DNA of 64,000 nucleotides from Fasciolopsis buskii (taxonomy: Eukaryota; Platyhelminthes; Trematoda; Plagiorchiida; Fasciolidae), in assembly GCA_008360955.1 (NCBI GenBank), contig LUCM01006718.1, positions 13,102 through 77,101 on the forward strand, in the 5' to 3' direction. Each line of letters opens with the position of its first letter. The first letter of the stretch is position 1. Shown here piece after piece: positions 12,209-27,600 of the stretch. The position numbers and the translations under genes are program-made. The notes beneath the pieces are model-generated. The model did not search any database. It was not told where the DNA came from and worked only from the letters and a program-made list of their open reading frames with translations.

Positions 12209-12690
12209 GGTCATCATCGATCAGCGTTAAACACCAAAGCAAGCCGTGCAACCCTTCCATGTTGCCGCGTCTTGTGCTGACCTCCACATCGCTTCCTCCA
12301 ATCCGCGAGAGGAATGCAAAATAGGGCATGGTGTGGTAGACGAGTGTTATTTATATACAATACGTGACTTAACCAACGTAGTCTATTAAGCTTCACACGC
12401 TGAGAAAGTGTTCTCAGAACCGGCACCCAATACCAGATTCCTAAGATCTACAGTACTCATCCGGTCGCTCCATCCAATCGTGGCGATAATACGTAGACAT
12501 CGGTGACCGAAAACCTCTAAGCAACGGATATTGTCAGCACACGTATTCCATGTCTTGCAACCGTACAACAGAACCAAGCGCACTGCGGCACAGATATTCA
12601 CTCTCTGATAGTAAACCCAAATGCGCCACACACATCGCCACCAACAATTGTGATTTTTCTAAACGTCAAGTGCATCTTTGACTCGGTCGA
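12209..12690 (-). mobile_element. LINE 3' fragment inserted in opposite orientation
   Basis: Read on the - strand the piece encodes the LINE C terminus (LLYGCKTWNTCADNI, then FGHRCLRIIATIGW at 12631-12386, and RLRWLSHVL with RLPHHALF at 12426-12214), then ends with the family 3' signature of TTTAACGCTGATCGATGATGAC at about 12209-12231 in reverse. The tail directly abuts the + strand reverse transcriptase, which is what a new insertion into an older LINE would leave. Confidence 0.7.
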
Positions 12691-12699
12691 TAGGATGGT

Positions 12700-13215
12700 A
12701 CTATTTAATGCTCTTCATTGAGTACAATGGTCCGAAACTTGTTTCTGGATGGAGAAGAACTAAGGCTTAGTGACCGTCTCAGTTACTGCATATCGAAGCG
12801 TGGTAGGATGGCAGTAGAAGTGAGCACGCGTATATACAACATTCGAGCGGCATACGCTGGCCTGAAGAACGTATAGAGTCGGCCTAATATTCTACTGAAT
12901 TTGGAAGGTCGTGTGTACTGCGTCGCAGTGAGCTCGGTTCTGTTGTATGGTTGCAAGACATGGGATACGCGTGCTGACAGTATTCATCGCTCAGAGGTTT
13001 TCGGTCACCGATGTCTACGTAGTATGGCTAGGATTGCATGGAGTGGTCGGATAAGTAATGCGGATTTTAGGAATCTAGTATTGAATGCCGGTTCATATGA
13101 GGATTAATAGACTACGTTGGTTGGGTCACGTGTGGTGTATGGCGTACAATCGCCTACCACACCATGCCTTATTTTGCGTGTTCGCTGATGCTACTTTCGC
13201 GAGTCGGTGTCAAAC
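12700..13215 (+). mobile_element. C-terminal part of + strand LINE (duplication copy A)
   Basis: The frame 12901-13107 has SSVLLYGCKTWDTRADSI and FGHRCLRSMARIAW, and the shifted continuation gives RLRWLGHVW and RLPHHALF near 13107-13170. Just upstream (12745-12880) lies LDGEELRLSDRLSYC, the part following the palm. From 12745 onward it is virtually identical to 29851 onward; upstream of 12745 the two diverge. Confidence 0.75.
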
Positions 13216-13482
13216 GGCGTAGCATTATCGAAATTCGTGTAAGACATGAGTGAACAATTGTCTGCACAAAACTGGAGAAGGCTGTCTTTGTTATCGATGC
13301 TTTGAGCAAGTTAGATGGAGCCACTCAAATAAACTTCCGGTGCCCTTCATGTGCCGGTGCTACAGTTTGTCGGAACTTATGCCAAAGTGAACAACAGGTT
13401 ACAGTTGATCAAGCTATGGTTTCTCACGCCCACTGATTCTCGCAATCTTAAGGCTCATAATCCATTGTTAGCGGGAATCCGG

Positions 13483-14336
13483 NNNNNNNNNNNNNNNNNN
13501 NNNNNNNNNNNNNNNNNNNNNNNNNNNNNNNNNNNNNNNNNNNNNNNNNNNNNNNNNNNNNNNNNNNNNNNNNNNNNNNNNNNNNNNNNNNNNNNNNNNN
13601 NNNNNNNNNNNNNNNNNNNNNNNNNNNNNNNNNNNNNNNNNNNNNNNNNNNNNNNNNNNNNNNNNNNNNNNNNNNNNNNNNNNNNNNNNNNNNNNNNNNN
13701 NNNNNNNNNNNNNNNNNNNNNNNNNNNNNNNNNNNNNNNNNNNNNNNNNNNNNNNNNNNNNNNNNNNNNNNNNNNNNNNNNNNNNNNNNNNNNNNNNNNN
13801 NNNNNNNNNNNNNNNNNNNNNNNNNNNNNNNNNNNNNNNNNNNNNNNNNNNNNNNNNNNNNNNNNNNNNNNNNNNNNNNNNNNNNNNNNNNNNNNNNNNN
13901 NNNNNNNNNNNNNNNNNNNNNNNNNNNNNNNNNNNNNNNNNNNNNNNNNNNNNNNNNNNNNNNNNNNNNNNNNNNNNNNNNNNNNNNNNNNNNNNNNNNN
14001 NNNNNNNNNNNNNNNNNNNNNNNNNNNNNNNNNNNNNNNNNNNNNNNNNNNNNNNNNNNNNNNNNNNNNNNNNNNNNNNNNNNNNNNNNNNNNNNNNNNN
14101 NNNNNNNNNNNNNNNNNNNNNNNNNNNNNNNNNNNNNNNNNNNNNNNNNNNNNNNNNNNNNNNNNNNNNNNNNNNNNNNNNNNNNNNNNNNNNNNNNNNN
14201 NNNNNNNNNNNNNNNNNNNNNNNNNNNNNNNNNNNNNNNNNNNNNNNNNNNNNNNNNNNNNNNNNNNNNNNNNNNNNNNNNNNNNNNNNNNNNNNNNNNN
14301 NNNNNNNNNNNNNNNNNNNNNNNNNNNNNNNNNNNN
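13483..14336. other. Assembly gap (854 N)
   Basis: The run of N is 854 bases. The matching stretch of copy B (30589-31641) is 1053 bases, 199 more than the gap length. Apparent open frames across the N run have no meaning. Confidence 0.99.
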
Positions 14337-14640
14337 ACAACGCGCAACGAGGCAGTCGATCTGTAACCATGCGCAAAACATGTCCCAACCACTTCAATCC
14401 ATACACGCTCAGTGACATCTCAAGAGGCAGAACCATAGAACGCATTACCTTACGCTTAATCTCTAAGCTACCGACAAAACTCTCCCATCATACTCTATCA
14501 ATAGTACGAAGACAACGGTCCCCAAATATCGACAATGTCCGCATGTCTTCCGTCCTAATTTGGCACATTTCTGAGCCGTACAGCAGTGCACAGGCATTGC
14601 CGAAACTTATGCAACAAGCGTAGGCAACACCAAAGGGAAA
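14337..14640 (-). mobile_element. LINE C-terminal fragment, cut by the gap (copy A)
   Basis: Reverse translation gives LLYGSEMCQIRTEDM, FGDRCLRTIDRV and LKWLGHVLRMVTDRLPR, the C-terminal block of the RTE-like LINE family. The rest lies in the gap; the full fragment is seen in copy B at 31480-31950. Confidence 0.7.
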
Positions 14641-14849
14641 CATACTGAAATCTGCATTCCATTTTGTTTAATGAGAATCTTTTCGACAATAAGCCACAAA
14701 CTTTGAAATTATCTAGCAAGCAGACACGCTGGAAATTTAGTCGACTTAGTCATTTAGATTTGGCGTCCAGCACCTCCAGCATGAAACTGCTTCTACTTCA
14801 CACTGGGAAGTCCTAGGATTTCTGTATCAGTATCCACTGATTAAATTAT

Positions 14850-15046
14850 CACATCAGGCGGTAGCCAAAAGGATAAGGTCGTGGCGTTTGGAGGTGAATT
14901 TCGCGGATTCGAATCCTCCCACCATCGGTCAACTTCCCCACTTGGCAGCCCTTTGCTGGCCGCGGACCCCTTCCTGAAAATTGATGTACACTGTTGTTTC
15001 ATTAACAAAGGAAGTAAAAGATAAAAGATAGCAAGATAAAAAAAGA
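14850..15046 (+). mobile_element. tRNA-derived SINE with pol III promoter boxes (copy A)
   Basis: A box A-like TAGCCAAAAGGA (14862-14873) and a box B GATTCGAATCC (14906-14916, one mismatch to GGTTCGANTCC) lie at tRNA-like spacing. They are followed by a non-tRNA body and an A-rich, imperfectly repeated end (AAAGATAAAAGATA, then GATAAAAAAAG to 15046). This arrangement is that of a tRNA-derived SINE. No complete tRNA cloverleaf could be drawn, so it is not a working tRNA gene. Confidence 0.6.
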
Positions 15047-15493
15047 TTCAGCCAGTGGTATGATTTTATATGGAGCACACCCTGCACCTAAGTGTGCTTT
15101 CACTCGATTTACGTCAAACTGAAAGAAAACCATTCCATTCAGTATAACATATTGACGGATTACTGGTGAGCGGATCGTGGATCTCTCTAGGAGACATGAC
15201 CGTTCCTCTTTATTGTTTATTTTCGTAGGATTAAAGGAATATCCCTATCATCATAGCGACAAAATTTTGCCGATCAATAATGTATTCTCTTTTGATCCGT
15301 TTAAAAGGCTTTTCTCATTTTATTCGTGTAAAAGTGAATAACTTGGACGAGAATAGGAAGGCGAGATAACTTCTTCGAAGAACTTCCTTCTAAAAATGTC
15401 CGTTTCGTAATTGTTTTGTAGGTCACCATATGCTATACATCCGTCAACGAAATTAACGGGTGGCCAGCTTACGGCCCTCAGCATTCTCTTTAG

Positions 15494-15640
15494 CTCCAGT
15501 CAACCTCAGTTTGGTATACCAGGAAATTACTTCGGCAGACATATATCCACTAACCTTCGAGGCTTAATTTAATGTCCAACTTTAGATATGCTATCTCGTA
15601 CTGCTCGTCGGGTGATGGAGTTATGCAAACCGTCACACCA
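15494..15640 (+). repeat. Dispersed repeat abutting the end of copy A
   Basis: Starts with CCAGTCAACCTCAGT and later has CAGCTCGTCGGG-like and ATGGAGTTATGCA blocks. The same order appears at 30895-30995 inside copy B (TTCAGTCAACCCCAGT, CAGCTCGTCGGG, ATGGACGTATGCA), with about 50 bases fewer in the middle. Class unknown. Confidence 0.5.
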
Positions 15641-16020
15641 AGTAAAGGTTTGGTCTCGTTGTGACGGCAATGTCATTTTTCATTCCTCACGTAAACTTTG
15701 ATGGATACATTTATTTCAACCCAAGTAACCCTTTCGGGTTTAATAACCTCGCTGGGGCGTCGTATATAACCGCTGAGATTGTCACGCTCACCGAGACTCC
15801 TTTCACCACAACGCCATGCTTCAATATCCGTTGTAAGGTAATACCGGCTCCACAACTCATCCTACAAACATATGGTGAAAGCATCGTGGATAGTGATAAA
15901 ATATACAGGCGCGGTTCAAGTATGACAAAGATATAATCTTGGTGGTTTGCGCGTGCCAGTATCTCATTTGCTTAAACATATACTTGATGTCACTTAGCAC
16001 TCGGTTACCGACCGAGGTTT
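15641..16020. other. Upstream flank of NOP2, no gene seen
   Basis: No coding signal. This stretch would contain the promoter of the NOP2 transcription unit, but no specific element could be identified. Confidence 0.4.
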
Positions 16021-16038
16021 TCGTCTCTTTTATTTCAG
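16021..16038 (+). promoter_or_regulatory. Candidate spliced-leader or 5'-UTR acceptor upstream of NOP2
   Basis: A pyrimidine run ending in TTTATTTCAG (AG at 16037-16038) lies 60 bases before the NOP2 start codon, with no obvious upstream exon. In flatworms such a site often receives a trans-spliced leader; it could also be the end of an ordinary 5'-UTR intron. Confidence 0.4.
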
Positions 16039-16098
16039 TGTTAGCCTTACTTGTCGTGAGCGGAATTTGTGGAGCGATTCATCTAACTTCATAAACCA

Positions 16099-20694
<4,596 letters not shown>

Positions 20695-20738
20695 CTGGAC
20701 GGATGTACATAAATTTGTATACACTGGTAAATGCAAAA

Positions 20739-20744
20739 AATAAA
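20739..20744 (+). terminator. NOP2 polyadenylation signal
   Basis: AATAAA lies 45 bases after the NOP2 stop codon, a plausible 3' end signal. It lies 50 bases before the stop codon of the convergent UBR7 gene, so the two 3' untranslated regions may overlap. Confidence 0.55.
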
Positions 20745-20793
20745 AATGCTCTGCATTGTCTTGCAAAGATTTTGTGCCGTCGTTAAAAACTGG

Positions 20794-23700
20794 TTATAAC
20801 TGCCACTGTTCCCGAAGTTTCTGGAAAAATGTTCGAACTTCGGTTTCCGTAATGATCTGGAAGATAAGTTATTCGGGTCGGATATTTAGTTCCTTCAAAA
20901 CATAGAGTGAAGATATCTATTAGATGATCCTACTGTGATCAATACCGTTGATTACAAATTAAAGCCTGGGGGATAGATAACGTCGTTTGAAAGGCTAAAA
21001 ATCAGTAAAAAATTGCTGAAAATGACTCAATGGCTAAACTGTCATGCTAGCCCATGTCTATAATTTCCAGAAAAGAGAGACCACTGTCGATAGTTTCTAC
21101 CGTATACCAAAATAAGATTAATAGAATAATTGTGTCAAGAATATCTGATTACTTGATGCCTTTAGCGAAAGAGAATCAGGCACAAGAAACCGGGTTGTCT
21201 GGAAAGGTTTGCCAACATTGGGAGCCGAAATAGATGACTTCAGCTGCACGAAACATCAAAGAGACTGGTCCATGGAGGTGAATACTTAAGGAATGAGATA
21301 AACTTGAAATCGCCCGTCCCCGGTTGCGCAGCTCAACAAACTAGGAGATTGAACTTCGAACGTTACAAACATCGCTGGTTGTCGAATTCCGTCTCACGTG
21401 CGGTTTGACAGTACATAATTTTTATGCCGAATACTATTCACGAAAAGTTCCCTGCTCTCTCAAAGATGGAAGAGTCGTTGAAGTATTTACTGAGAATAAC
21501 AAATATTTTGTTAAGAATGGGAAGATGGAATGTTTTTCGAACGGTGAATTAGCAGCATTATTTTGGACGACTGCAGTCACGAGCCAGGGGTACGTCTTCG
21601 TTCATATTTCAAAGTCGGTATTCCGCCGTCGGTTTCCCTGCCGAATTCAGTCGCTCATCTTAGCTCAAGCTCAATCCCACCCTGCTCAATCAAGCAAGAA
21701 CGACCAAAATGGCCACTGGCCGGTCAACACGGCCGTTTTTGTTTGTCACAATCAGACAACTTACATGGGTCCACATAGGATAGAGCTCTCCGTTCCTTTT
21801 TGGTCATTTTGAACAACGCCCCGTTCGCCCCCAAGCTTGTAGCGAAATCAGACTACCTTACCTTTGTTCAAAAATTAGAGCCAATGGTTGATTCTTCACT
21901 CTGCTTCCTGACTCGCAGTGGACCAGATGTTTGACCGGTCCATCATTCACCTGGCTTGTCGGACAGACCTGTTTCCCAGACATTATCCGTCCTCATTGCC
22001 ACATGACTCAACGGACCGAAACAAAGCGGCCTTGTACTTTTGACAACAGCTCGTAGCTTCCTTAATACGAGATTAGTATATTCACACGGGACAATATCCG
22101 CGTGGCGGTGGGGTTTAATTCACCGTTGCGTGATCCGTTGCCGTGCCTAACCCAATGGGACTTTATGTTGTTTCATCCGTCTCCAAATATCAGGGTCCTA
22201 ATGCACTGAACTCCAGATCTAATTGAAGTATGCCTCTTCCAGGGCATTCATGCATCGTGCACGTAGCGAAAAGGACGTTGCCACTCAAAGTAACAAAATC
22301 ATATCAGCGTGGTATTCCTCGGGTATCCCATCACTTTTTAGCTTGTTCAAGAGTGACTGCAGCGTGTAAAAGAGTGAAGAACACTATTTCTGTGTGAATT
22401 CAAAGATGTCACAGGGTAAGTCATCCGTTAGAGGAAATCCCCCTTTATTTTCATCAGTTGCGTACACCAAACACACTTTCTGTAATTAGGAAACTAACCA
22501 AGTAATTCAACCGAGTTTGATAGAAAGCGATCAGCTGTCTTTGTGAGAGAACGGAGTGTGTCTGCGTCATTCGGAAGACGAGGCATGAAGGTTCGGATTC
22601 TGTTTTGGACTTCAAAATTGATCGGAAAGAAGGTCACACGTGAGTAACGAACCATTGTATTATGTTAATTAATCAACGGGACAAACGAATAAGTTCGGAC
22701 CTTTTGGTTGCCACAAACTTTTTTATGTGGCTTATCAAACAAAAGCCAGGCGTCTTCCTACACTTTTTTTATCAATGTGATAGCAACTATTGGAAATCTT
22801 TCAACCGGTTCCACTGACCACACGCTACCGCATGTGGCGCCTGAAGTACTCGGTAATTCGGTCGCAACGGCGAACCCCAAAGTGGCTTCGGCCCGATATT
22901 TTACTGTACTGTGCTGTGCCGCAGTACGCTCAGTTCTCTTGTACGGTTGCGAGACATGGAGAATACGTGCGGCAGATGTTCCTTGGTTAGAGGTTTTCGA
23001 CCACCGATGTCTACGTAGTATGGCTAGGATTAGATGGGGTGACCGGGTGAGTAACGTGGAGGTCAGGAATCAAATACTGAGTGCTAATCCTGAGAATGTT
23101 TTATATCAGCGTATGAAATTTACTAGACTACGCTGGTTGGGTCACGTGTTGCGTATGGCGGACTCTCGTCTATCATATGGTGCCCTAATTTGTTCTTCTC
23201 AAGGAATGGAAGAAGCCATATGAATATATATGAAGCAGGTTAAAGAATGATATCCCTTCTCTTTGCTCAGGTTCAGCAGGATGATATCGATTTGTCCACT
23301 GAGGTGGTCAATTTGGTTGCAAACGTTTACCCACCAGCCCGGGTGAAATCACCAGTGCTATGATCTTGTGGGAAGTCTTTAGTGGTAAGACAGAGATGCA
23401 GGCTAGTCGTTTTGTTCACCTTTGGTTACTGCTGGCATGTTGTGGCCTGTATCAGTGTCCGTTTCTACTAGCTTGTACTGACTGGTCCTTTGATCGGATC
23501 GATAGGCATACGTGGTTCAGATCGATGTGTCTGTTTAGCGATCTTCCCGAGTGCCGAGCTGCGAGAAATTTCCTCGAATGCTTTGTCCTACCCTGGGCGA
23601 AGATAATCACGTTTTCAAAGCTGATCTTGTGATCTACCCGGTCTTCGTGAAGTAAAATTAGGGAGAGTGGATCGTGCCTTTGCGTTTCCAGTCGATACTC

Positions 23701-24585
23701 ATGGATCCGTGGTCCGAGCTTTTTAGGTTTGTCCCGTGTACTGCTTTTCGCAGCCTTTGCGGTCGATTTGATAAACGTTAGTTCGATTCTTTAGTCCTCA
23801 ATAGAATCTTTCGTAGAGTTCTCGTTGGCATACGAGCCACTTGAATTCCATAGGGTTTGAGTAATCTTGTTCACATTTCACATATATGGTTGATGTGCGG
23901 CAGGAGAGTTCGTGTTTTGGTCTGTTCGATACCTTTTTTGTCGGTGCTTCGTCTGACGAAACGTCTTGCGTAACCGAAGCACAGAACCACTAGAAACATG
24001 TTTTTCTTGTTTTCTTCGCTCCGAGGTGCTGCAGTGGAATGGTGTTCTTATAAAAAACGTCTTGTGGCAGCTTTGGAATTGCAGATTTTGATCCGCGTGT
24101 TTTTGCGGTATATGAATGTTTCCAATGTGCCTGTGTTTGTCCGTGTGACGAGCACGTCTAGAAAGGGCATACCTTTGTCATGTCATCTTCTTGGTGAACT
24201 TGATTTCCGTGAAAACTCCGTTGATGATACTGAAAGTCGTAGTTCAGATGGTTTAATGTTTACGAACGTGTCGTCAACATAGCGCAGACAATTTTGGTTT
24301 GATGTCCGGCAAGATGGTTTTCTCCAGTTTCTGCATCACTGGGGTTTCCTTCACTTGCTTGTAAAACGTACCCTCAAACTCGAAATGTATTTACGAGCAC
24401 AATTCTACTAATTCGCATACAGTGCTCGACCTCAGTTGTTCAGTCCACTAGTGTTCTAAAAAGTCGTATTGTACTATGTTGCGTAGATCTTTGCTTACAA
24501 AAAATGTCTTGTAGTGTCTGCCTTGTTAAAATCATTTCTTTTTCAATATTTGTCCCGTGAAGTTATTCCAAGAACTGCATATATA

Positions 24586-24642
<57 letters not shown>

Positions 24643-27600
24643 CAGGAAGTAGTATATATATATATATATGTATAACTCGCGGAAAACATTTTGAATAATC
24701 TGTGACTCAAAAGATCCGCACGTCGGAAATATTCCTATGTGGATTCATACAAATGGACTCTCATATGGTAACATCACCGATTGAAAAGAAACAATGGAAG
24801 TCAAACAGATCTCACAATATTTTCTATTTATAATCTTATAGCCCTAAGGTCTATCTTGGCTCTTGTGCTGTCAATGAGAACGTCGCTGTCTGGCGTGTCA
24901 AGAAGTGAAGCTGCAAAACTGCTCAATACCATGTTATGTGGTCGTTAGAAGCAGTTAGAAAGTAGATCGACTGAACTAAGCTTATTGGTGAATACTGACA
25001 GCACCCAACTACCGAGGAACCACGAGACACCAGTGGTGAAACTCTTAGACTTTGATTATGATCCGTTGAGTTCCATCGGGCTGCACCCCGTTACCTTCCA
25101 AACTATCCAATCTTCCTCCGCTTGGCGTTTCGTTAATTCAACAAAACATAATTCGACCATTTCTGAACTCCTAATGACTGAATGCCACCGGAAGTTGCGT
25201 TTTTAGTTAGCGTTGAAATATTTATGTCAAAGGAAGAGCAATGGAAGACAATAATTTGGACCTGTCAACTAGTATTTTGGTCACACACGCAAGGATATTA
25301 TGTGCCCTTTGCGCCAGATTTCATGGACGCCGACTTTTCCATATAGTGGGTTCCATCGACTTTGGAGCCAGCCCCTTTAACTGCTCCCATGCGCTCAGTG
25401 TGTCCGAAAAAGGGAAATGAATGGGCCACGAGCAGTGATAGCACTGTTGCGACAGTGGAAGGCTACTTCAGAAGAAGAATAAGACCATAAGCTACAAGTA
25501 ACTCCTAGACGGGTGTCAGCATGACAGGTGATTCAAACGCAAACTACAGAAAAGCTTGAGGAGGGACATATCATTCAGCTCACAACAAAATACTTTAACG
25601 AAGAGTGGAATTACTATCTTTTGTTTCAGCGCCGAAATACGTGGTTAGTCAGACAAACGGCCACATCATTATCCAAATACAAAGGTGTCAATCTGTTTCG
25701 TTTGGTTTAAAACTTCACTTTAAGATGCGTTCTATTAACGGAACAACTGAAATCAACAGCGAAACTTACGTGATTTTCATCTCGTTTCTGCCTTAAAAAT
25801 TCTTTAATTGCCTCCTTTAGTTTGTTTACACCTAAAAAACGTCAAAAAGAAAGATACATATTGTTTTTTTTATCCTACGGCTATCAAATCCTCAAGGTGT
25901 TCCGACTCACACCTCGCCCACTAAGCAGCTTTATAGATATTTTAGGCTACCGACCACTACTTAGCATGCTATTTGTGTTCTGTTTTCGCGAAATCATCCC
26001 TGGCTTGCTTTTTTTAGTGACGGACGGCCTTAGGTTCGGTTACGTCCACAAGAACCCGTTAAGGTCCGCTTATCTCGCATAGATGTGCTGAAGTTTGTCT
26101 GTAATCCTACAACACCGTATACTTGAAAGTTATATATATATATATATATATAGGGACTCTTCGACAAAGAGCTCCCATGCACACTCCTGTTGCTACAGAT
26201 TCGATTCTGGTGAGAAATATCAATCAATTCGGAGTGTACAAGTATGTGGATGTTTGGACAAGAGAGCATCGGGTACGCATACCTGACGAGCGACAATAAC
26301 CGCGAAACCGGTCGTGTGCTCCCGGGCAAATTTTGTTTACGCATCCAGATACTACTTCCCGCTTCTATATATAAATATATATATATATATATATCAGGCA
26401 TTATTATATCTTCAGAATGAGAAAACAATCCTGAATAGCTCTGCGGGTTTCCAGAGCACCTGAGCTACCACGGCTCTTCGAGAGCATCACCGTGGTGGGC
26501 ATCAGTCATACCGACAGTCCAGTGACTTCCGGCTCATTACCGCTCTTAATCTACTGAAGCTGTTTAAAGTTCTCTATATTAAATATCTTGACTAGCCGTT
26601 ATACATAACAGCGAACTGCACCACTGAGGCTACCATATTTTCCCACGGTGGAAAACAAGGTTGAATAGAACCAGGGACAACCCCTAAAGTTAAAATAATC
26701 ATTTGTCTTACCAAGAGCAAAGTTAATGGCAACTGTGTGCGGCAACTCAGCAAGTGCAGCATTGAGAGCATCGTTATCCTCCTTGTCGAATTCCACAGCT
26801 TTTTTCTGTCCGATATTCTCGTAATGCCCCATCGTGTCCTCCGGATCAAGAAGAAACTGGATACCTTGTTTCTTGTACATATCCTGTTAAAATCAAGCAA
26901 AATATAGTTGGCTAAATCAAAAGTACAAACCCAAGAAATATGTCTAAATTAGTCTAACTGATTAGACCAGTCATTTCCGTAACACGCCTTCCCGGGACGT
27001 TTCACAGGCTAAACTAGATGGTTACATGACTATCGACGATACTAATCATCTATCGAGGGGAACGGCGTTCCATTAGTTTCAAGCGAAAATTTAAGACAAA
27101 CATTTCAATTGTCTACCGACTTTCGTGTACGAATTACCTTGCGTAGGATTGTTCATCTTTTTTCCTGTCATAAAAATGCTTCCCCTTTACGACAGTTAAC
27201 TTTGTGTCAGTCATTGAAAATCCGTGAAGATTTGTTCCAGCTGGACATTTTCCGAGCACTGATTTGATTAATGTGACATCGGCCCGAATTTATTCAGGAA
27301 GCACCGGTACGATTCTTAGACCAGTCAAATCCAACTACCCCATAACAAGACCCGAGTACAACCATAACAGAAACGGTCCTTTTCTTACTCGATATGGTCA
27401 AATGAAACGTTGCGCCGAAATCGCTGCCGTTTCCGCTAGGAAAAAAATGGCACCACGGCGAACATTTTTACAGTGGTCACTGAGCCAGGTAGAATTAAGA
27501 TCAATTAGACTGTCTCTCTACGTTTCCAGGGATGATGGAGTTTTACCGTCACTGTTAATAAAACTCCATTTCGGTCACTCGGAGGAAGAAGACAAATTTC

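Larger units (their letters stand above)
12745..15493 (+). repeat. Segmental duplication, copy A (contains the gap)
   Basis: Copy A matches copy B (29851-32798) at a constant offset of 17106 up to the gap and 17305 after it. Encoded frames on both sides of the gap are identical (for example 12901-13107 = 30007-30213 and 14369-14623 = 31674-31928). The left border falls within a LINE, the right border at the TTTAG of 15493. A substitution (G versus C) is visible 12 bases into the left end. Confidence 0.95.

Noticed and set aside
12209..12690. Twin-priming inversion of a single LINE
   Set aside because: In twin priming the inverted part lies 5' of the 3' part; here the 3' tail touches the other fragment, so a separate insertion fits better.
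13351..14445. Four long open frames of 308-354 codons
   Set aside because: They run through the N gap; the middle is unknown bases and carries no information.
21405..21812. 135-codon frame after NOP2
   Set aside because: No domain, no splice borders, and a second frame overlaps it; it is probably intron sequence of UBR7.
23940..23975. CTGACGAAACG as a second hammerhead core
   Set aside because: There is no stem II between the two core boxes and no pairing for stem I.
26030..26428. Frames with Tyr-Ile repeats
   Set aside because: These are translated TA microsatellites and not protein.
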